A stretch of DNA of 64,000 bases from Solibacillus sp. FSL W7-1464 (GCF_038004425.1 NZ_JBBORC010000001.1:2643001-2707000); one strand, 5' to 3'. Counted from the stretch's first letter, positions 17,131 to 27,365 are shown. Numbers and translations are program-made. Notes: generated from the letters alone by a model not told the origin.

Positions 17131-17916
17131 CTAACTTTGTTTTACTTTTCTATTATTTTTGACTGCACTTTCCGTGTTCAGATAACCGTTTATATCAAAA
17201 TTGAAGCTTTTAAATCTTATTTTGCAATACAGTATGACAAGCTGCTCCGGCAATACAAAGATGAGTGTATAAAATATGCCAAAAGGCAAAAAGACGAGCG
17301 TGATTGTTTCATATAAATCGGACGAACCGAATTTCACAACAAATTGAATAAGAAAAACAAGGGCCGTACTGCCGATGATTACAATCGGAATATAGGATTT
17401 CGTTTCAAATTTACCACGCATTTCTTCGCTCCTTGACCCTGCTCGGTAATGCCCTTTTTTAAGAAGTAAATAAAAGCGGATCCATGTAGCTATAAACAAT
17501 ACGCCTGCAATGGAAAGTGTAATCCAAGTTAAATTTAGTAGAGATTCAACTGTTGCACCGTCCTGTTCCCCTAAAAGAAATAACGGGGACAGGAAGAAAA
17601 ATACGGAAAAATTTTGTGTCATGATAATCGACAGGAAGTACTGAAGCTTCTCCATCTTTTTAAAAACGAAAGGAATAGCGAATAGAAGAGACAATAAAAT
17701 AATGATCCCTGTAAACCACATATGAATTGTTTTAATGTTTTCGTATTTTGGATAGATTGTGTATTTACCTGCAATATTATAAGTCAGATAGAAACACAGT
17801 GCTTGCAGGAAAATGCCTAAAACAAGCACCGATGTCAATGAATTCGGACTTTGTCTACCAGACTCCAGCGGTCCCCGTAATACTGAGAAATCTTGTTCGG
17901 ATAGTTTTTTTAGCAT
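17131..17916 (-). CDS. Polytopic membrane protein of unknown function
   Basis: About 261 residues with six hydrophobic segments. One is near residues 30-55 (SVLVLGIFLQALCFYL), one about 65-90, then a pair around 100-150, and two near 185-245. A short charged N-terminal region (MLKKLSEQDFSVLRGPLESG) precedes them. The start at ATG 17916 is supported by AAATGGAGG 9 bases upstream; an upstream ATG at 17937 overlaps that site. No family recognised. It borders the immunity-gene remnants and could be cargo of the same array. Confidence 0.6.
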   Translation of the reverse strand: MLKKLSEQDFSVLRGPLESGRQSPNSLTSVLVLGIFLQALCFYLTYNIAGKYTIYPKYENIKTIHMWFTGIIILLSLLFAIPFVFKKMEKLQYFLSIIMTQNFSVFFFLSPLFLLGEQDGATVESLLNLTWITLSIAGVLFIATWIRFYLLLKKGHYRAGSRSEEMRGKFETKSYIPIVIIGSTALVFLIQFVVKFGSSDLYETITLVFLPFGIFYTLIFVLPEQLVILYCKIRFKSFNFDINGYLNTESAVKNNRKVKQS

Positions 17917-18221
17917 GCGTGAAAACCTCCATTTCATCTCAATACTATATAACCTTAATTATTCAGGTCAATACGGATTCGACAAAAGAGGGAGTTTATA
18001 CTAAGTATTAAATTTTATATAAGTAAACACTATCATTTATGTATCTTCATTTTGAAAAAATTTATAACCTATGTCCTTTCGTTTTCCAAGGAAATCAAAG
18101 TAAGTTCTTACCCTTGAATTACTTAACGGCAAATTCAGAACTCACTTCGACATCTTGGTATTGTTAGCCCCAGAAATTAACTTAAGGTCTATCTGGCAAT
18201 CTTGCGGCTCTTAAGGGAGTT
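17917..18221. other. Intergenic region without recognised gene
   Basis: 305 bases of A/T-rich sequence between the unknown membrane protein and the ykvI-like gene. I see no ORF with a ribosome site and no strong hairpin. Confidence 0.5.
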
Positions 18222-19280
18222 TCAACTTACCTTCCGATTACTCGATTTAAATAATGCTGAAATTAAAATACAAAGTATTAGCCCTATACCTAAATATCCC
18301 ATTACGACATACAACCTACTAATCAATGTTGTAAAGCCGACTAAACTAATCGCAAAACCAACGATACATAACAGATTGACCGTGACCTTAAATGCAAAAC
18401 GATCCGGTTTTACGATTCGTACAGCCAGTATATAAAGAGTTCCTACAGCGGTACTGTAAATCATTGCCAGCAGCACGAAGGACATAATGATTCCTACAGC
18501 AGGATGAATTTGTTTTGCCAGTTCCAGTGTCGGCATCTCCACACCTGCCACAATATCCATTTTGACAAATAGGGCAATATTAATGAGCAATATAAGCAAA
18601 CCTAGAATAATGCCTCCTAAAGCACCGCCTCTTCTTGCAACCTTTCTATCTGTAGCCGTGCCCCCCATTACAATAAGCATTGCCGCACCTCCCGCAATAT
18701 TGTACGAAACATATATGACAGCACCAGAAAACCAGTGCGGGGTTGCAGAAGGCTGACTTTTTGCGATTGCATTCAGTTCACTTATTGGATAATTCATCGT
18801 AAACAATGAATAAATTAAAAGGATAAAAATGATACCAAGTAAATAAGGCATGAGCGCCGCCAGCATTTTAATGATACTTTCCACATTAAGCATCAGTGTT
18901 ACTACAACGAGCAGCGCCATTAACAAGCTGCCCACCGATGCATTAACACTGTACATTTGATTGAATGTAGAGCCTGCCCCAGCCAGCATAACAACCGCAA
19001 CCCCGAACAGCACAAAGGAAATCAGCTGATCCAGTACCGTACCAAAAAAGCGTCCACCAATAAAATGAATCCCTTCCTTATGGGAAGTTGTCTGCAAATC
19101 CGAACCAATCTGTGCAAGTGTCATCCCCAACATCGTAAAAATAATCGTTGCTACAATACATCCAAACACACTCATTAACCCAAAACTAGTAAAGTACTGC
19201 ATAATCTCCTGGCCTGAAGCAAAACCTGCACCGACAACTAAACTGACAAACGCCCCTGCAATTTGAATACTCTTTTTCAA
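18222..19280 (-). CDS. ykvI: YkvI-family membrane protein (LeuT-fold transporter-like)
   Basis: 352 residues with about ten transmembrane segments. The N-terminal motif VVGAGFASGQEIMQYFTSFG is highly typical of the YkvI family, which is distantly related to the amino acid/branched-chain transporter fold. The substrate is unknown. TTG start 6 bases after GAAGGTG. Monocistronic by appearance. The family assignment is firm, function is not. Confidence 0.85.
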   Translation of the reverse strand: MKKSIQIAGAFVSLVVGAGFASGQEIMQYFTSFGLMSVFGCIVATIIFTMLGMTLAQIGSDLQTTSHKEGIHFIGGRFFGTVLDQLISFVLFGVAVVMLAGAGSTFNQMYSVNASVGSLLMALLVVVTLMLNVESIIKMLAALMPYLLGIIFILLIYSLFTMNYPISELNAIAKSQPSATPHWFSGAVIYVSYNIAGGAAMLIVMGGTATDRKVARRGGALGGIILGLLILLINIALFVKMDIVAGVEMPTLELAKQIHPAVGIIMSFVLLAMIYSTAVGTLYILAVRIVKPDRFAFKVTVNLLCIVGFAISLVGFTTLISRLYVVMGYLGIGLILCILISALFKSSNRKVS

Positions 19281-19394
19281 TTCGCACCTTCTTTATATTT
19301 CTATTTATCATAGATACTTTATGTACAGGCATGTAGAAAACATGCTTGAATATAAAAAGAAGAGAATTCATGATGAAAGTCGTCGCAACAAAAA

Positions 19395-19431
19395 ATACTT
19401 TAACCGCTATTTTTCTGGGCGGTTAAAGTAT
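19395..19431 (-). terminator. Terminator of the SIMPL-domain gene
   Basis: A 13-bp perfect stem ATACTTTAACCGC / GCGGTTAAAGTAT with an 11-nt loop. On the minus strand it is followed by a T-run (A-run at 19390-19395 on plus). Confidence 0.88.
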
Positions 19432-19453
19432 TATAGAGTGAAATATAATTCTT

Positions 19454-20104
19454 CTAATAACTAAACTTTACACGAACAGATGCGCTTACTGTCATTGTTC
19501 CAGGTTCTATCGGCGTCACTACCTGTCGGCTGCTTAACTGCATCGCCTTGTACGGAATCGGAGCAATCGTTTGCTCTTCGATTATTTCCACCGGCACTGT
19601 GTGTAATGTGACGCGCATCGTTTTAGCCATAGCTGTTGCTTTCCCTACGGCATCGATCAGTGCAAACTGAAGGGCCTGCCGGTAGTAAACATCTGTATCC
19701 GCTATTTTAAACTCGATAGCGGATACATGGTTTGCTCCATTTTGAATTGCCGTATCAATTACCGTCCCTACTTGACCAATATCGGCTATTTTCACTGCTA
19801 TGGCGTTCTGTACTTCGTAGCCCCTTAGCACCTGTTTTCCATCTATGAAATCATAGGTTGGAAAGATATTGTAAGCAGCTGTCTGAATCGATTCTTTTGG
19901 AATCTTTAAAGCCATTAGTGAGTCCAGTACACGATTCATAATGACCGCATTTTCCCGCTGAATCGTACTGACATTTTCTCCTTGCGTCCGAACTTCGATT
20001 TGTACTTGCGCATAATCAGGCTGAGCAACAATTTCACCATTCCCTGTAACGGTCATTTCCCGTGTGATAGGGACTGGTTGAAACATCATTTGTGGGTGAT
20101 GCAA
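19454..20104 (-). CDS. SIMPL-domain (DUF541) protein
   Basis: 216 residues of the SIMPL/DUF541 family. N-terminal MTVTGNGEIVAQPDYAQVQI and the segment YEVQNAIAVKIADIGQVGTV are typical. Family members are oligomeric, often periplasmic or surface-located in other bacteria; here no signal peptide is visible. Role unknown. TTG start after GGTGGAAGG. Confidence 0.85.
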   Translation of the reverse strand: MHHPQMMFQPVPITREMTVTGNGEIVAQPDYAQVQIEVRTQGENVSTIQRENAVIMNRVLDSLMALKIPKESIQTAAYNIFPTYDFIDGKQVLRGYEVQNAIAVKIADIGQVGTVIDTAIQNGANHVSAIEFKIADTDVYYRQALQFALIDAVGKATAMAKTMRVTLHTVPVEIIEEQTIAPIPYKAMQLSSRQVVTPIEPGTMTVSASVRVKFSY

Positions 20105-20209
20105 GACCTTCCACCTTTCTTATAGCCGGTTTCTGTTATACTATGCACTTTATTACGTGGAGTTGTTTAATGCTATGGTGAATTAAGGATAGTTTCAAAA
20201 AACATTAAG

Positions 20210-21151
20210 TCAAAAAAATTTATAAGTATTCTTACCCGCCATTTTTGCCTGATATAAAGCTTTGTCCGCTTGTTTTAGGAGTGTTTTCAGACTGGAAGTA
20301 TTTTCTGCCGCATACTGGACTATGCCAAGACTTGCGGAAAGTTGGTATTCGTTATCCCATGTATTGAGATACTCAAGAAGTATTTCAGCCTGCTTGGCAA
20401 TTTCTTCCCTAGAAGAGATATATGGTAAATTTATAATAAACTCATCTCCCCCCAACCTCGCTGCAAATACATTTTCCTGATCTTTAATAAATTTTTCAAT
20501 TCTTGATGATACTCTTTTTAGAATTTGATCCCCTGCGTCATGACCATGCAGATCATTTATCTTTTTAAACCCATCCAAATCAAGAAAGAATAAAGTCCCT
20601 CCTAATTCTGAATATTCCTTGAAAAATGCGAAAAGGAATTGCCTGTTGTATAGTCCCGTCAAAGAATCTTTATAGGCCAGTTTTTCCAGCATTAAATAAT
20701 ATGAAAACATCTTCGCTACTTTTTGAAGTAACCTGATGCTTTTTGTATCAAAGTGAGCAGCATGATGATGTACAACACACAATGTGCCAAATTTTTCGCC
20801 ATTTTCCAGGGAAATCGGGATACCCAGATAGGAGTTAATATTAATTTTTTCGCTTATTTTTTTCAGCTCTTCAAAATCCGTTTCTTTACTTATATCCTCG
20901 AATATTAACGGTTGATTTTTTTCGAAATCAATTTGATTACATGCCGTTTGATTAAGTGTTATTGCCATTCCTTCAGCCAATAAAATATGTGAATCTTCAT
21001 TTGAAAGTTTAAGAATAACTTGCTCATTTTCCGTAAATGAACTTAAATAAATCAGTTTGTCGGGCATAATTTCTTTAGCTAGTTCTAATACATCACTGGC
21101 GAGTTTATTAAAATTTTGATACATCTTTAATTCCTGCATTGGTAACACCAT
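20210..21151 (-). CDS. GAF-GGDEF diguanylate cyclase
   Basis: 313 residues. Residues about 15-150 form a GAF sensor domain (SYLGIPISLENGEKFGTLCVV). Residues about 155-313 form a GGDEF domain with DSLTGLYNRQF, the intact active-site motif RLGGDEF, and KMAGKNTYKFF at the end. An intact GGDEF implies c-di-GMP synthesis from two GTP. No I-site RxxD is obvious just before the motif. It has no membrane segment, so it is cytosolic. The window also encodes a membrane HD-GYP protein, but the two genes are 8 kb apart and not obviously coupled. Confidence 0.9.
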   Translation of the reverse strand: MVLPMQELKMYQNFNKLASDVLELAKEIMPDKLIYLSSFTENEQVILKLSNEDSHILLAEGMAITLNQTACNQIDFEKNQPLIFEDISKETDFEELKKISEKININSYLGIPISLENGEKFGTLCVVHHHAAHFDTKSIRLLQKVAKMFSYYLMLEKLAYKDSLTGLYNRQFLFAFFKEYSELGGTLFFLDLDGFKKINDLHGHDAGDQILKRVSSRIEKFIKDQENVFAARLGGDEFIINLPYISSREEIAKQAEILLEYLNTWDNEYQLSASLGIVQYAAENTSSLKTLLKQADKALYQAKMAGKNTYKFF

Positions 21152-21326
21152 GAAATTACCCCCATTCTAGAATATCCGTTTGAAGTTATAGATTATATAA
21201 ACATTGAAAGTTTTTATAGTAACAGTTAATTATCTCAAATCAATATTAACATATATAAATATGTCGTTATCCATAATTCATTTTCTTCCACTTTGCCTAT
21301 TTTACATAAATAAGGAAATAAAAAAA

Positions 21327-21350
21327 GGAGCAGTCATTTGTAACTGCTCC
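21327..21350 (-). terminator. Terminator of the siroheme/sulfite operon
   Basis: GGAGCAGT / ACTGCTCC with an 8-nt loop and a T-run on the minus strand, a few bases after the sirC stop codon. Confidence 0.88.
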
Positions 21351-21355
21351 CTAAT

Positions 21356-21982
21356 TTATCTTATTTCAGGATAATAAGGTAATTCTAATAACTTTTCTAT
21401 AAAAATTGTTCGTTGAATAGAATTGGATTGATAATATTCGTCCAAGCATTCCTTTAACAGAGTACGCTTTTGTTCTTTTGAAAATTGACCACCTTTCACC
21501 AGTTGCCGGACTTCCTTTAAAAATGATAAGTATTCCGGGTCAATCCCGTCAACAATGGCTGCGAAGTCGTCCCGCAGATTTTTGGCGAGCATCGGACTAA
21601 TACCACTCGTTGTCACCGCAATCGTAATTTCATTTTTCTCGTACATTGCCGGAAAATGAAACGAACTATTTGCCGGATCATCGACAATATTAAGGAGCTG
21701 GTGCGGGTGGCAGCTTTCTTTAACCAGTTGATTTACCGCTGCATCATCTGTAGCGGCGATGACAAAAAGTGCGCCTTGCACATCACTAGTTTGAAAAGAT
21801 CTTTCAATATACTTGATTCCACCATCATCTACAAGGGCCTGCAAACGTTCGTTAAGCACTGGACTTACGACTGTAATATCCGGTTGGAAGCGTAATAACG
21901 ACTTGATCCGCTTAGCCGCAATTTTTCCGCCTCCTATTACAGCCACTTTTTTATCCCGTATATTGACCATCATCGGAAACAT
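21356..21982 (-). CDS. sirC: Precorrin-2 dehydrogenase (siroheme synthase N-domain)
   Basis: 208 residues, the size of B. subtilis YlnF. NAD-binding Rossmann motif VAVIGGGKIAAKRIKSLL is near the N-terminus, and NIVDDPANSSFHFPA is the family motif. It oxidises precorrin-2 to sirohydrochlorin with NAD, the step between the CobA-like methyltransferase and the SirB chelatase encoded at 25.8-27.3 kb. Last gene of the operon, 3 bases after cysI, sharing no independent ribosome site of note. Confidence 0.93.
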   Translation of the reverse strand: MFPMMVNIRDKKVAVIGGGKIAAKRIKSLLRFQPDITVVSPVLNERLQALVDDGGIKYIERSFQTSDVQGALFVIAATDDAAVNQLVKESCHPHQLLNIVDDPANSSFHFPAMYEKNEITIAVTTSGISPMLAKNLRDDFAAIVDGIDPEYLSFLKEVRQLVKGGQFSKEQKRTLLKECLDEYYQSNSIQRTIFIEKLLELPYYPEIR

Positions 21983-21984
21983 CG

Positions 21985-23724
21985 TCAGCTTCGCACTTCG
22001 CTTAGTACATGGAATTGTCGGCCATCCGTTACTGCATCTACATAACCTTTACGAATCGTGAAATCACCGAAATGTTCGCCTTCGATACGTTCTTTTGCAT
22101 ACTCAGAAAAAATTGGTGCAAGGATACTTAAAATTTCTTCTTCACCGATATTTTCTTTGTAGATTTTGTTTAGGCGCTGCCCTTTAAAGTCGCCGCCCAA
22201 GTACAAATTATATTTTCCCGGTCCTTTTCCGATAAAGCCGATTTCGCCCATTGCTGCCCGTGAACAGCCGTTCGGACATCCTGACATGCGGATTCCGATC
22301 TCGGTTTCACGCAGTCCGTTATCCGCCAATATCTCATCAATTTTTGTAATCAATGAAGGCAAATAGCGCTCCGCCTCTGCCATTGCCAAGCCGCATGTCG
22401 GTAAAGAGACACATGCAATTGAATTGCGGCGCAGTGCTGAGTAATGTGCACCGTCCGTAATGTTGTAGGTATTTAACAACTTATCAATGACTGTCTTTTT
22501 CTGTGGGGTTACATCAGCGATTAAAAGATTCTGGTTTGGTGTTAATCGGAAAACCCCTGTATGCACTTTCGCAATTTCACGCAAGCCTGTTTTTAACTGA
22601 TAATCCTCAAAATCTTTAATACGCCCGTTTTGGATAAACAATGTAAAATGCCACTTTCCATTTTTGCCTTTTATCCAGCCGTACTCATCTCCTGTACGAT
22701 TGAATGTGTATGGTCTTACTACTTCTAGCTCCCACCCTAAACGGTGATGCAGTTCTTGTTTAATAAAATCCAAACCTTTTGTATCCACCGTATATTTAAA
22801 GCGGGCTTTTTTACGTTCCGCCCGATTTCCGTAGTCGCGCTGGATTGTTAAAATTTTTTCGGCTGTTTCAAGCAGACGTTCTTTTGGGATATAACCGATT
22901 AAACGTCCTAATTGCGGGTATGTTTCTTTATCACCATGTGTCATACCCATCCCTCCGCCTACCGCGACATTGAAGCCCAGCAGCTCGTCATTTTCGATAA
23001 TGGCAATAAAACCAATATCCTGTGAAAATACGTCAATATCATTGCTCGGTGGAACAGCAATACCGATTTTAAATTTACGTGGTAAATACAGGGCACCGTA
23101 AATCGGCTCTATTTCTGTTTCCTGTGTTCCATCGTAAACTTTTTCCCCATCGAGCCATAGTTCATGGTATGCACGAGTACGTGGCAGTAAATGCTCACTT
23201 AACCTTGCGGACCAATTATAAACTTCTTCATGAAATGCCGATTGATTCGGGTTAACATTACACATCACATTCCGGTTTACGTCACCGCATGCTGCGATAC
23301 AGTCAAGAAGTGCTTCATGGATTTCCGACATATACTTTTTGACATTCCATTTTAAAATGCCATGCACCTGGAATGCCTGACGAGTCGTTAACTTCAGCGA
23401 CCCATTCCCGTACTTTTCGGCCATCTCATCCATTACAAGCCACTGTTCCGGTGTTGCCGCGCCTCCTGGTGTTCGGACACGAGCCATAAATTGGTAGGCT
23501 GGCTCCAGCTTTTGCCGTTCACGTTCTGTACGCAGATCACGATCATCCTGCAAATAGCTCCCATGAAATTTCATGAGACGATTATCATCATCCGGAATTC
23601 CCGAACTGATTGGATACTGCATTGTTTTCTCTAAAGTCCCACGCAAATAATTACTTTCGTCTTTAATACGCTCGACATCATTCGGTTTACCCGGCTGTGG
23701 GGGAAGTACGATTTTCTGACTCAT
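21985..23724 (-). CDS. cysI: Sulfite reductase (NADPH) hemoprotein beta subunit
   Basis: 579 residues. The C-terminal half carries the two Cys pairs that bind the [4Fe-4S] cluster and siroheme: [18 protein letters not shown] and [18 protein letters not shown]. The N-terminal half has the family motif [23 protein letters not shown]. It reduces sulfite to sulfide using electrons from CysJ. The operon supplies its own siroheme cofactor pathway. Confidence 0.97.
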   Translation of the reverse strand: MSQKIVLPPQPGKPNDVERIKDESNYLRGTLEKTMQYPISSGIPDDDNRLMKFHGSYLQDDRDLRTERERQKLEPAYQFMARVRTPGGAATPEQWLVMDEMAEKYGNGSLKLTTRQAFQVHGILKWNVKKYMSEIHEALLDCIAACGDVNRNVMCNVNPNQSAFHEEVYNWSARLSEHLLPRTRAYHELWLDGEKVYDGTQETEIEPIYGALYLPRKFKIGIAVPPSNDIDVFSQDIGFIAIIENDELLGFNVAVGGGMGMTHGDKETYPQLGRLIGYIPKERLLETAEKILTIQRDYGNRAERKKARFKYTVDTKGLDFIKQELHHRLGWELEVVRPYTFNRTGDEYGWIKGKNGKWHFTLFIQNGRIKDFEDYQLKTGLREIAKVHTGVFRLTPNQNLLIADVTPQKKTVIDKLLNTYNITDGAHYSALRRNSIACVSLPTCGLAMAEAERYLPSLITKIDEILADNGLRETEIGIRMSGCPNGCSRAAMGEIGFIGKGPGKYNLYLGGDFKGQRLNKIYKENIGEEEILSILAPIFSEYAKERIEGEHFGDFTIRKGYVDAVTDGRQFHVLSEVRS

Positions 23725-23776
23725 CTGCCTATCTCCTATCTCTGTTAAAATTAACGGTCAAAAACTGCTAAATGGT

Positions 23777-25600
23777 TTAATATACGTCTCGCTGATAACG
23801 TTTTTGGCTTTTCAGCTCATTAAAATATATTGAAACTTCTTCATCTGTTTTGCCGCCCTGTTCCGCAACAATTCGGCGCAATGTCTGATCCACATCATGT
23901 GCCATATATTTCTCATCACCACATACGTAGATGACCGCACCATCATTGATCCATCTATATACTTCTGCTGCATTTTCAAGCAATCGATGCTGTACATATA
24001 CTTTCTGTTCTGTATCGCGAGAGAAGGCTACACATAAATTCGTCAATGTCCCATCTTTCAGCCAGCGCTGAAGTTCAGTCTGATACAGGAAATCTGTAAC
24101 AAAATGCTGGTCACCGAAAAACAGCCATGCACTGCTTTTGATTCCTTCCTCCGCACGTTCTTCCAAAAATGAACGGTACGGCGCAATGCCTGTACCGGCA
24201 CCTATCATAATAATTGGTGTTGTTGTATCTTCAGGCAGACGGAAATTCGGGTTTTTATGAATATAAACCGGAACCTTATCCCCGATTTCAATTCGCTCTG
24301 CCACTTGCCCCGACACAACTCCTAGACGTTCACGTTCATCTACTTCATAGAAAACTTTACCGATTGTTAAATGCACTTCTTCTTCATTTGCCTTTTGGCT
24401 GCTTGCAATCGAATAGAGGCGCACCGGATTTTTACGAAGCTGATCAACAAATTGCTGGGCAGTCCAGTTGAAAGGACCAAAAGTTTGCACAACATCCAGC
24501 AAGTCGCGTCCATAAATATATTGTTTCAATTTCACATCATCTTCCAGCAACTTCTCCAACTTTTCATTCGTTGAAAAGGCAGCCAGCTTTTGTAGTAATG
24601 GTTTGGTCAAAACGGTAATTTCAAAATGGAAAGTGAGTGCTTCACTTAATGTTTTAGACTGGTCTTTCACAGATACTATTTCCGAGCCTTCAAAGCCAAG
24701 TGATAATAGTAATGCGGTTACTAAGTTTGCATCGTTTTCCGGAAGGATGCCGACACTGTCACCTGGTTCATAAGTCAAACCGGACCCTTCCAATGAAAGC
24801 TCCAAATGCTGCGTTTGCTTATTCGATCCACGGCCATTTAAGTTGATGCTTTCCAGAACTTCCGCATAAAAGGGATTATTTTTATCGTATACGGATTCTT
24901 CAGATGTCCTTACCGTAACCGGAGACTTTTGTAATTCCGGCAGTTTGTCCGGCGTATTTTGTGCCAGTGCTTCCGCGACGTTCCCGATCCACTCGGATGC
25001 AAGATCGTCATAATCCAAATCACAGTCAATGCGAGGTACCAGCCGATTACCGCCCAGTTTTTCTAATTGTTCATCAAAATCAATTCCTGTTTTACAGAAA
25101 AATTCATACGAGCTATCGCCTAACGATAATACAGAGAACGATACATCCTCCAGTTTCGGTGCACGTTTTCCATAGAGGAAGCTATGGAAGGAAATCGCAT
25201 TATCCGGTGGATCACCTTCACCATGCGTGCTTGTAATAATGAAAATATTTTTCTGTTTCTTCAGATTATTCACTTTAAAATCGGACATTGCTGACAGGGC
25301 GACCTCAATCCCCTGTGATTCCAGAGCCGTTTTCAATTTATTTGCAACACTTTGTGCATTGCCAGTCTGTGAACCGTATAAAATGGTTGCCTCCTGTTTG
25401 ACCGCCTCCAGTACTGCAACGGTTTGCCCTTGTTCAGTAACCGTTACTTCAAGCGGCTGACTGGAATCTTCAATTGTTTGTATGGCGCTTAAATAACCGT
25501 TTAACCAAACTCTTTGATAGTCCGTTAATGTCGGATAAAGCTCATTGATTAATTTTGTCTGTGCCTCGGAAAATGGGCTATTATGCAGATTTAACGTCAA
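23777..25600 (-). CDS. cysJ: Sulfite reductase (NADPH) flavoprotein alpha subunit
   Basis: About 607 residues: an FMN flavodoxin domain (ILYGSQTGNAQSVANKL), an FAD domain (RLYSIASSQKANEEEVHLT) and an NADPH domain (MIGAGTGIAPYRSFLEERA), ending in the YQRDVY that is typical of CysJ. It passes electrons from NADPH to CysI. TTG at 25600 is the preferred start, 5 bases after GAGGTGG; the GTG at 25609 overlaps that site. Confidence 0.96.
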   Translation of the reverse strand: MTLNLHNSPFSEAQTKLINELYPTLTDYQRVWLNGYLSAIQTIEDSSQPLEVTVTEQGQTVAVLEAVKQEATILYGSQTGNAQSVANKLKTALESQGIEVALSAMSDFKVNNLKKQKNIFIITSTHGEGDPPDNAISFHSFLYGKRAPKLEDVSFSVLSLGDSSYEFFCKTGIDFDEQLEKLGGNRLVPRIDCDLDYDDLASEWIGNVAEALAQNTPDKLPELQKSPVTVRTSEESVYDKNNPFYAEVLESINLNGRGSNKQTQHLELSLEGSGLTYEPGDSVGILPENDANLVTALLLSLGFEGSEIVSVKDQSKTLSEALTFHFEITVLTKPLLQKLAAFSTNEKLEKLLEDDVKLKQYIYGRDLLDVVQTFGPFNWTAQQFVDQLRKNPVRLYSIASSQKANEEEVHLTIGKVFYEVDERERLGVVSGQVAERIEIGDKVPVYIHKNPNFRLPEDTTTPIIMIGAGTGIAPYRSFLEERAEEGIKSSAWLFFGDQHFVTDFLYQTELQRWLKDGTLTNLCVAFSRDTEQKVYVQHRLLENAAEVYRWINDGAVIYVCGDEKYMAHDVDQTLRRIVAEQGGKTDEEVSIYFNELKSQKRYQRDVY

Positions 25601-25624
25601 AACTTCCACCTCGCGAATCTTGTT

Positions 25625-25768
25625 TTATTTCAATCTTATTTTTTCGTTTTTTTCAATTTGTACAACATGACCGTCCTGAATAACTAAAGTCACTGTTCCG
25701 TATTTGACGGATGCAACCGTATCTTTAATTTTCTCGATCGTTTGGGTAAGTTCATTTGATTTCGTCAT
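25625..25768 (-). CDS. yezD: YezD-family small protein (DUF2292)
   Basis: A 47-residue ORF too short for usual ORF cut-offs. The start lies 9 bases after AGGAGG. TVTLVIQDGHVVQIEKNEKI is the DUF2292 signature. These small proteins are found beside sulfur-assimilation genes in many Firmicutes. Here it sits between sirB and cysJ, which supports a role in sulfite reduction or its control. Molecular function unknown. Confidence 0.85.
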   Translation of the reverse strand: MTKSNELTQTIEKIKDTVASVKYGTVTLVIQDGHVVQIEKNEKIRLK

Positions 25769-25788
25769 TATTACATGCCTCCTAATTT

Positions 25789-26517
25789 TCAGATAACCTC
25801 TTGCACTCTTTCCAGCAAAACATTCCGTACTTTTTCGTTATAGCCTAAATGGCTGCATAAAATAACGGAAGATGGATCAAAGTCAAGCGACAGTATTTTC
25901 TTTTCGATTCCTACACTTAAAAGTCCTGAAAACAATAAATAAGGTACAATAAAAACTTGCTTTGTGTGCTTGGTTTTCAGTTCAACCAATGTCTGTTCAA
26001 AAGAAGGACCTGCACCATATAAAAAACAGGATTTCACTTCCCGGAAGCCGTAAGTCACCTTTAGCTGTTCACTGATTATCGCCATATCTTTTACTACGGC
26101 ATTGTCGCTGCTACCTCTGCCGATCAATAATACTTCTGCGTCTGCATTAATCGGCACCTGCTGTTCAACAATTCTTTCATAGACTGTTTCAATTAAAGCT
26201 GAATGAATTCCAAAAGTGCGCCCGATTGTAAAATTCACATGAGGAAAACGTTCTTTTGCGATCTTTATTTCGGCAGGTATATCTTCATTGGCATGCTGGG
26301 CCGTTAATAATAAAATCGGGACAACGGAAATATGTGTTGCACCTTGATTGACACAGTTTGCAATGCCTTCAACAATATTCGGCTCGACCAGTTCCAAGAA
26401 GGCGGTTTCCTGAATTTCGACGTCTACATACGATTTTGTTTTATCAAGAAACTGTACCGCTTCTTCAACCCCCTTATGCAAACGTGTGCCGTGCCCGACA
26501 TATAAAATTGCCTTCAT
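25789..26517 (-). CDS. sirB: Sirohydrochlorin ferrochelatase
   Basis: About 242 residues, CbiX/SirB type. The N-terminal metal-binding histidine lies in YVGHGTRLHKG, and the second in LLTAQHANEDIP. It inserts Fe2+ into sirohydrochlorin to make siroheme. Start at ATG 26517, just after AGGCAGGTG; the in-frame GTG at 26526 overlaps the ribosome site. It lies 14 bases after cobA and 20 before yezD. Confidence 0.92.
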   Translation of the reverse strand: MKAILYVGHGTRLHKGVEEAVQFLDKTKSYVDVEIQETAFLELVEPNIVEGIANCVNQGATHISVVPILLLTAQHANEDIPAEIKIAKERFPHVNFTIGRTFGIHSALIETVYERIVEQQVPINADAEVLLIGRGSSDNAVVKDMAIISEQLKVTYGFREVKSCFLYGAGPSFEQTLVELKTKHTKQVFIVPYLLFSGLLSVGIEKKILSLDFDPSSVILCSHLGYNEKVRNVLLERVQEVI

Positions 26518-26531
26518 CCCAGTCACCTGCC

Positions 26532-27311
26532 TTACACAATTTTTTCCTTCAATCTTTTATCCTGTTGTACTGTCTGCTCATACCATGCTATTTTTTCGCG
26601 TAATGCGACGACTTCCCCCACAATAATGATGCTTGGGTTTTTTACATCGTTTGCTCTGGCAATATCAACGATCGTCCCAAGAGTGCCTGTTATCGTCTGC
26701 TGTTGTTTGAAAGTTCCCATATGTACTAATGCAACGGGTGTTGATGCGTCACGTCCATACGTTAAAAGTTGCCGGCAAATATAAGGTAAATTACCTACTC
26801 CCATATAGATGGCAAGTGTATCAATTCCCTTTGCCAAACTCTCCCATTGTATGGAATCGTCCTTTCCTTCACGCATATGTCCTGTGACAATCGCAAAACT
26901 GGAGCCCAATTCACGATGCGTAACCGGGATACCTGCATAGGCGGGTGCCGCAATGCCAGATGTAATGCCCGGCACGATTTCAAAAGGTATGCCGTTTTCC
27001 GCTAAAACTTCCGCTTCTTCAGCACCACGTCCAAAAACAAATGGATCGCCGCCTTTTAATCGGGTCACCGTTTTACCTTTCAAAGCATGGTGCACTAAAG
27101 AAAGGTTGATATTTTCCTGAATCATTGCATGACGGTTCGGCAATTTGCCGCAAAAGATTAGCTGTGCCCCGCGCTTTGCGTAAGAAAGCAAGTCATTGTT
27201 AATTAATCGATCATATAAAATTACGTCTGCTTCTTGTATACAACGCAAGCCTTTTACGGTAATTAAATCCACATCACCAGGACCTGCACCTACAATATAT
27301 ACTTTCCCCAT
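26532..27311 (-). CDS. cobA: Uroporphyrinogen-III C-methyltransferase (SUMT)
   Basis: 259 residues. Signature motifs of SAM-dependent SUMT: YIVGAGPGDVDLITVKG at the N-terminus and VTRLKGGDPFVFGRGAEE in the middle, plus PGITSGIAAPAYAGIPVTHR. It makes precorrin-2 from uroporphyrinogen III. It is the first gene of the operon. B. subtilis calls it ylnD (sumT), where it is part of the cysH operon; here cysJ and cysI are included instead. Confidence 0.95.
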   Translation of the reverse strand: MGKVYIVGAGPGDVDLITVKGLRCIQEADVILYDRLINNDLLSYAKRGAQLIFCGKLPNRHAMIQENINLSLVHHALKGKTVTRLKGGDPFVFGRGAEEAEVLAENGIPFEIVPGITSGIAAPAYAGIPVTHRELGSSFAIVTGHMREGKDDSIQWESLAKGIDTLAIYMGVGNLPYICRQLLTYGRDASTPVALVHMGTFKQQQTITGTLGTIVDIARANDVKNPSIIIVGEVVALREKIAWYEQTVQQDKRLKEKIV

Positions 27312-27365
27312 TCAATTACTCTCCTTTATAAAAATAAAAGTCCCAATATTCTTACAATAAAACAT

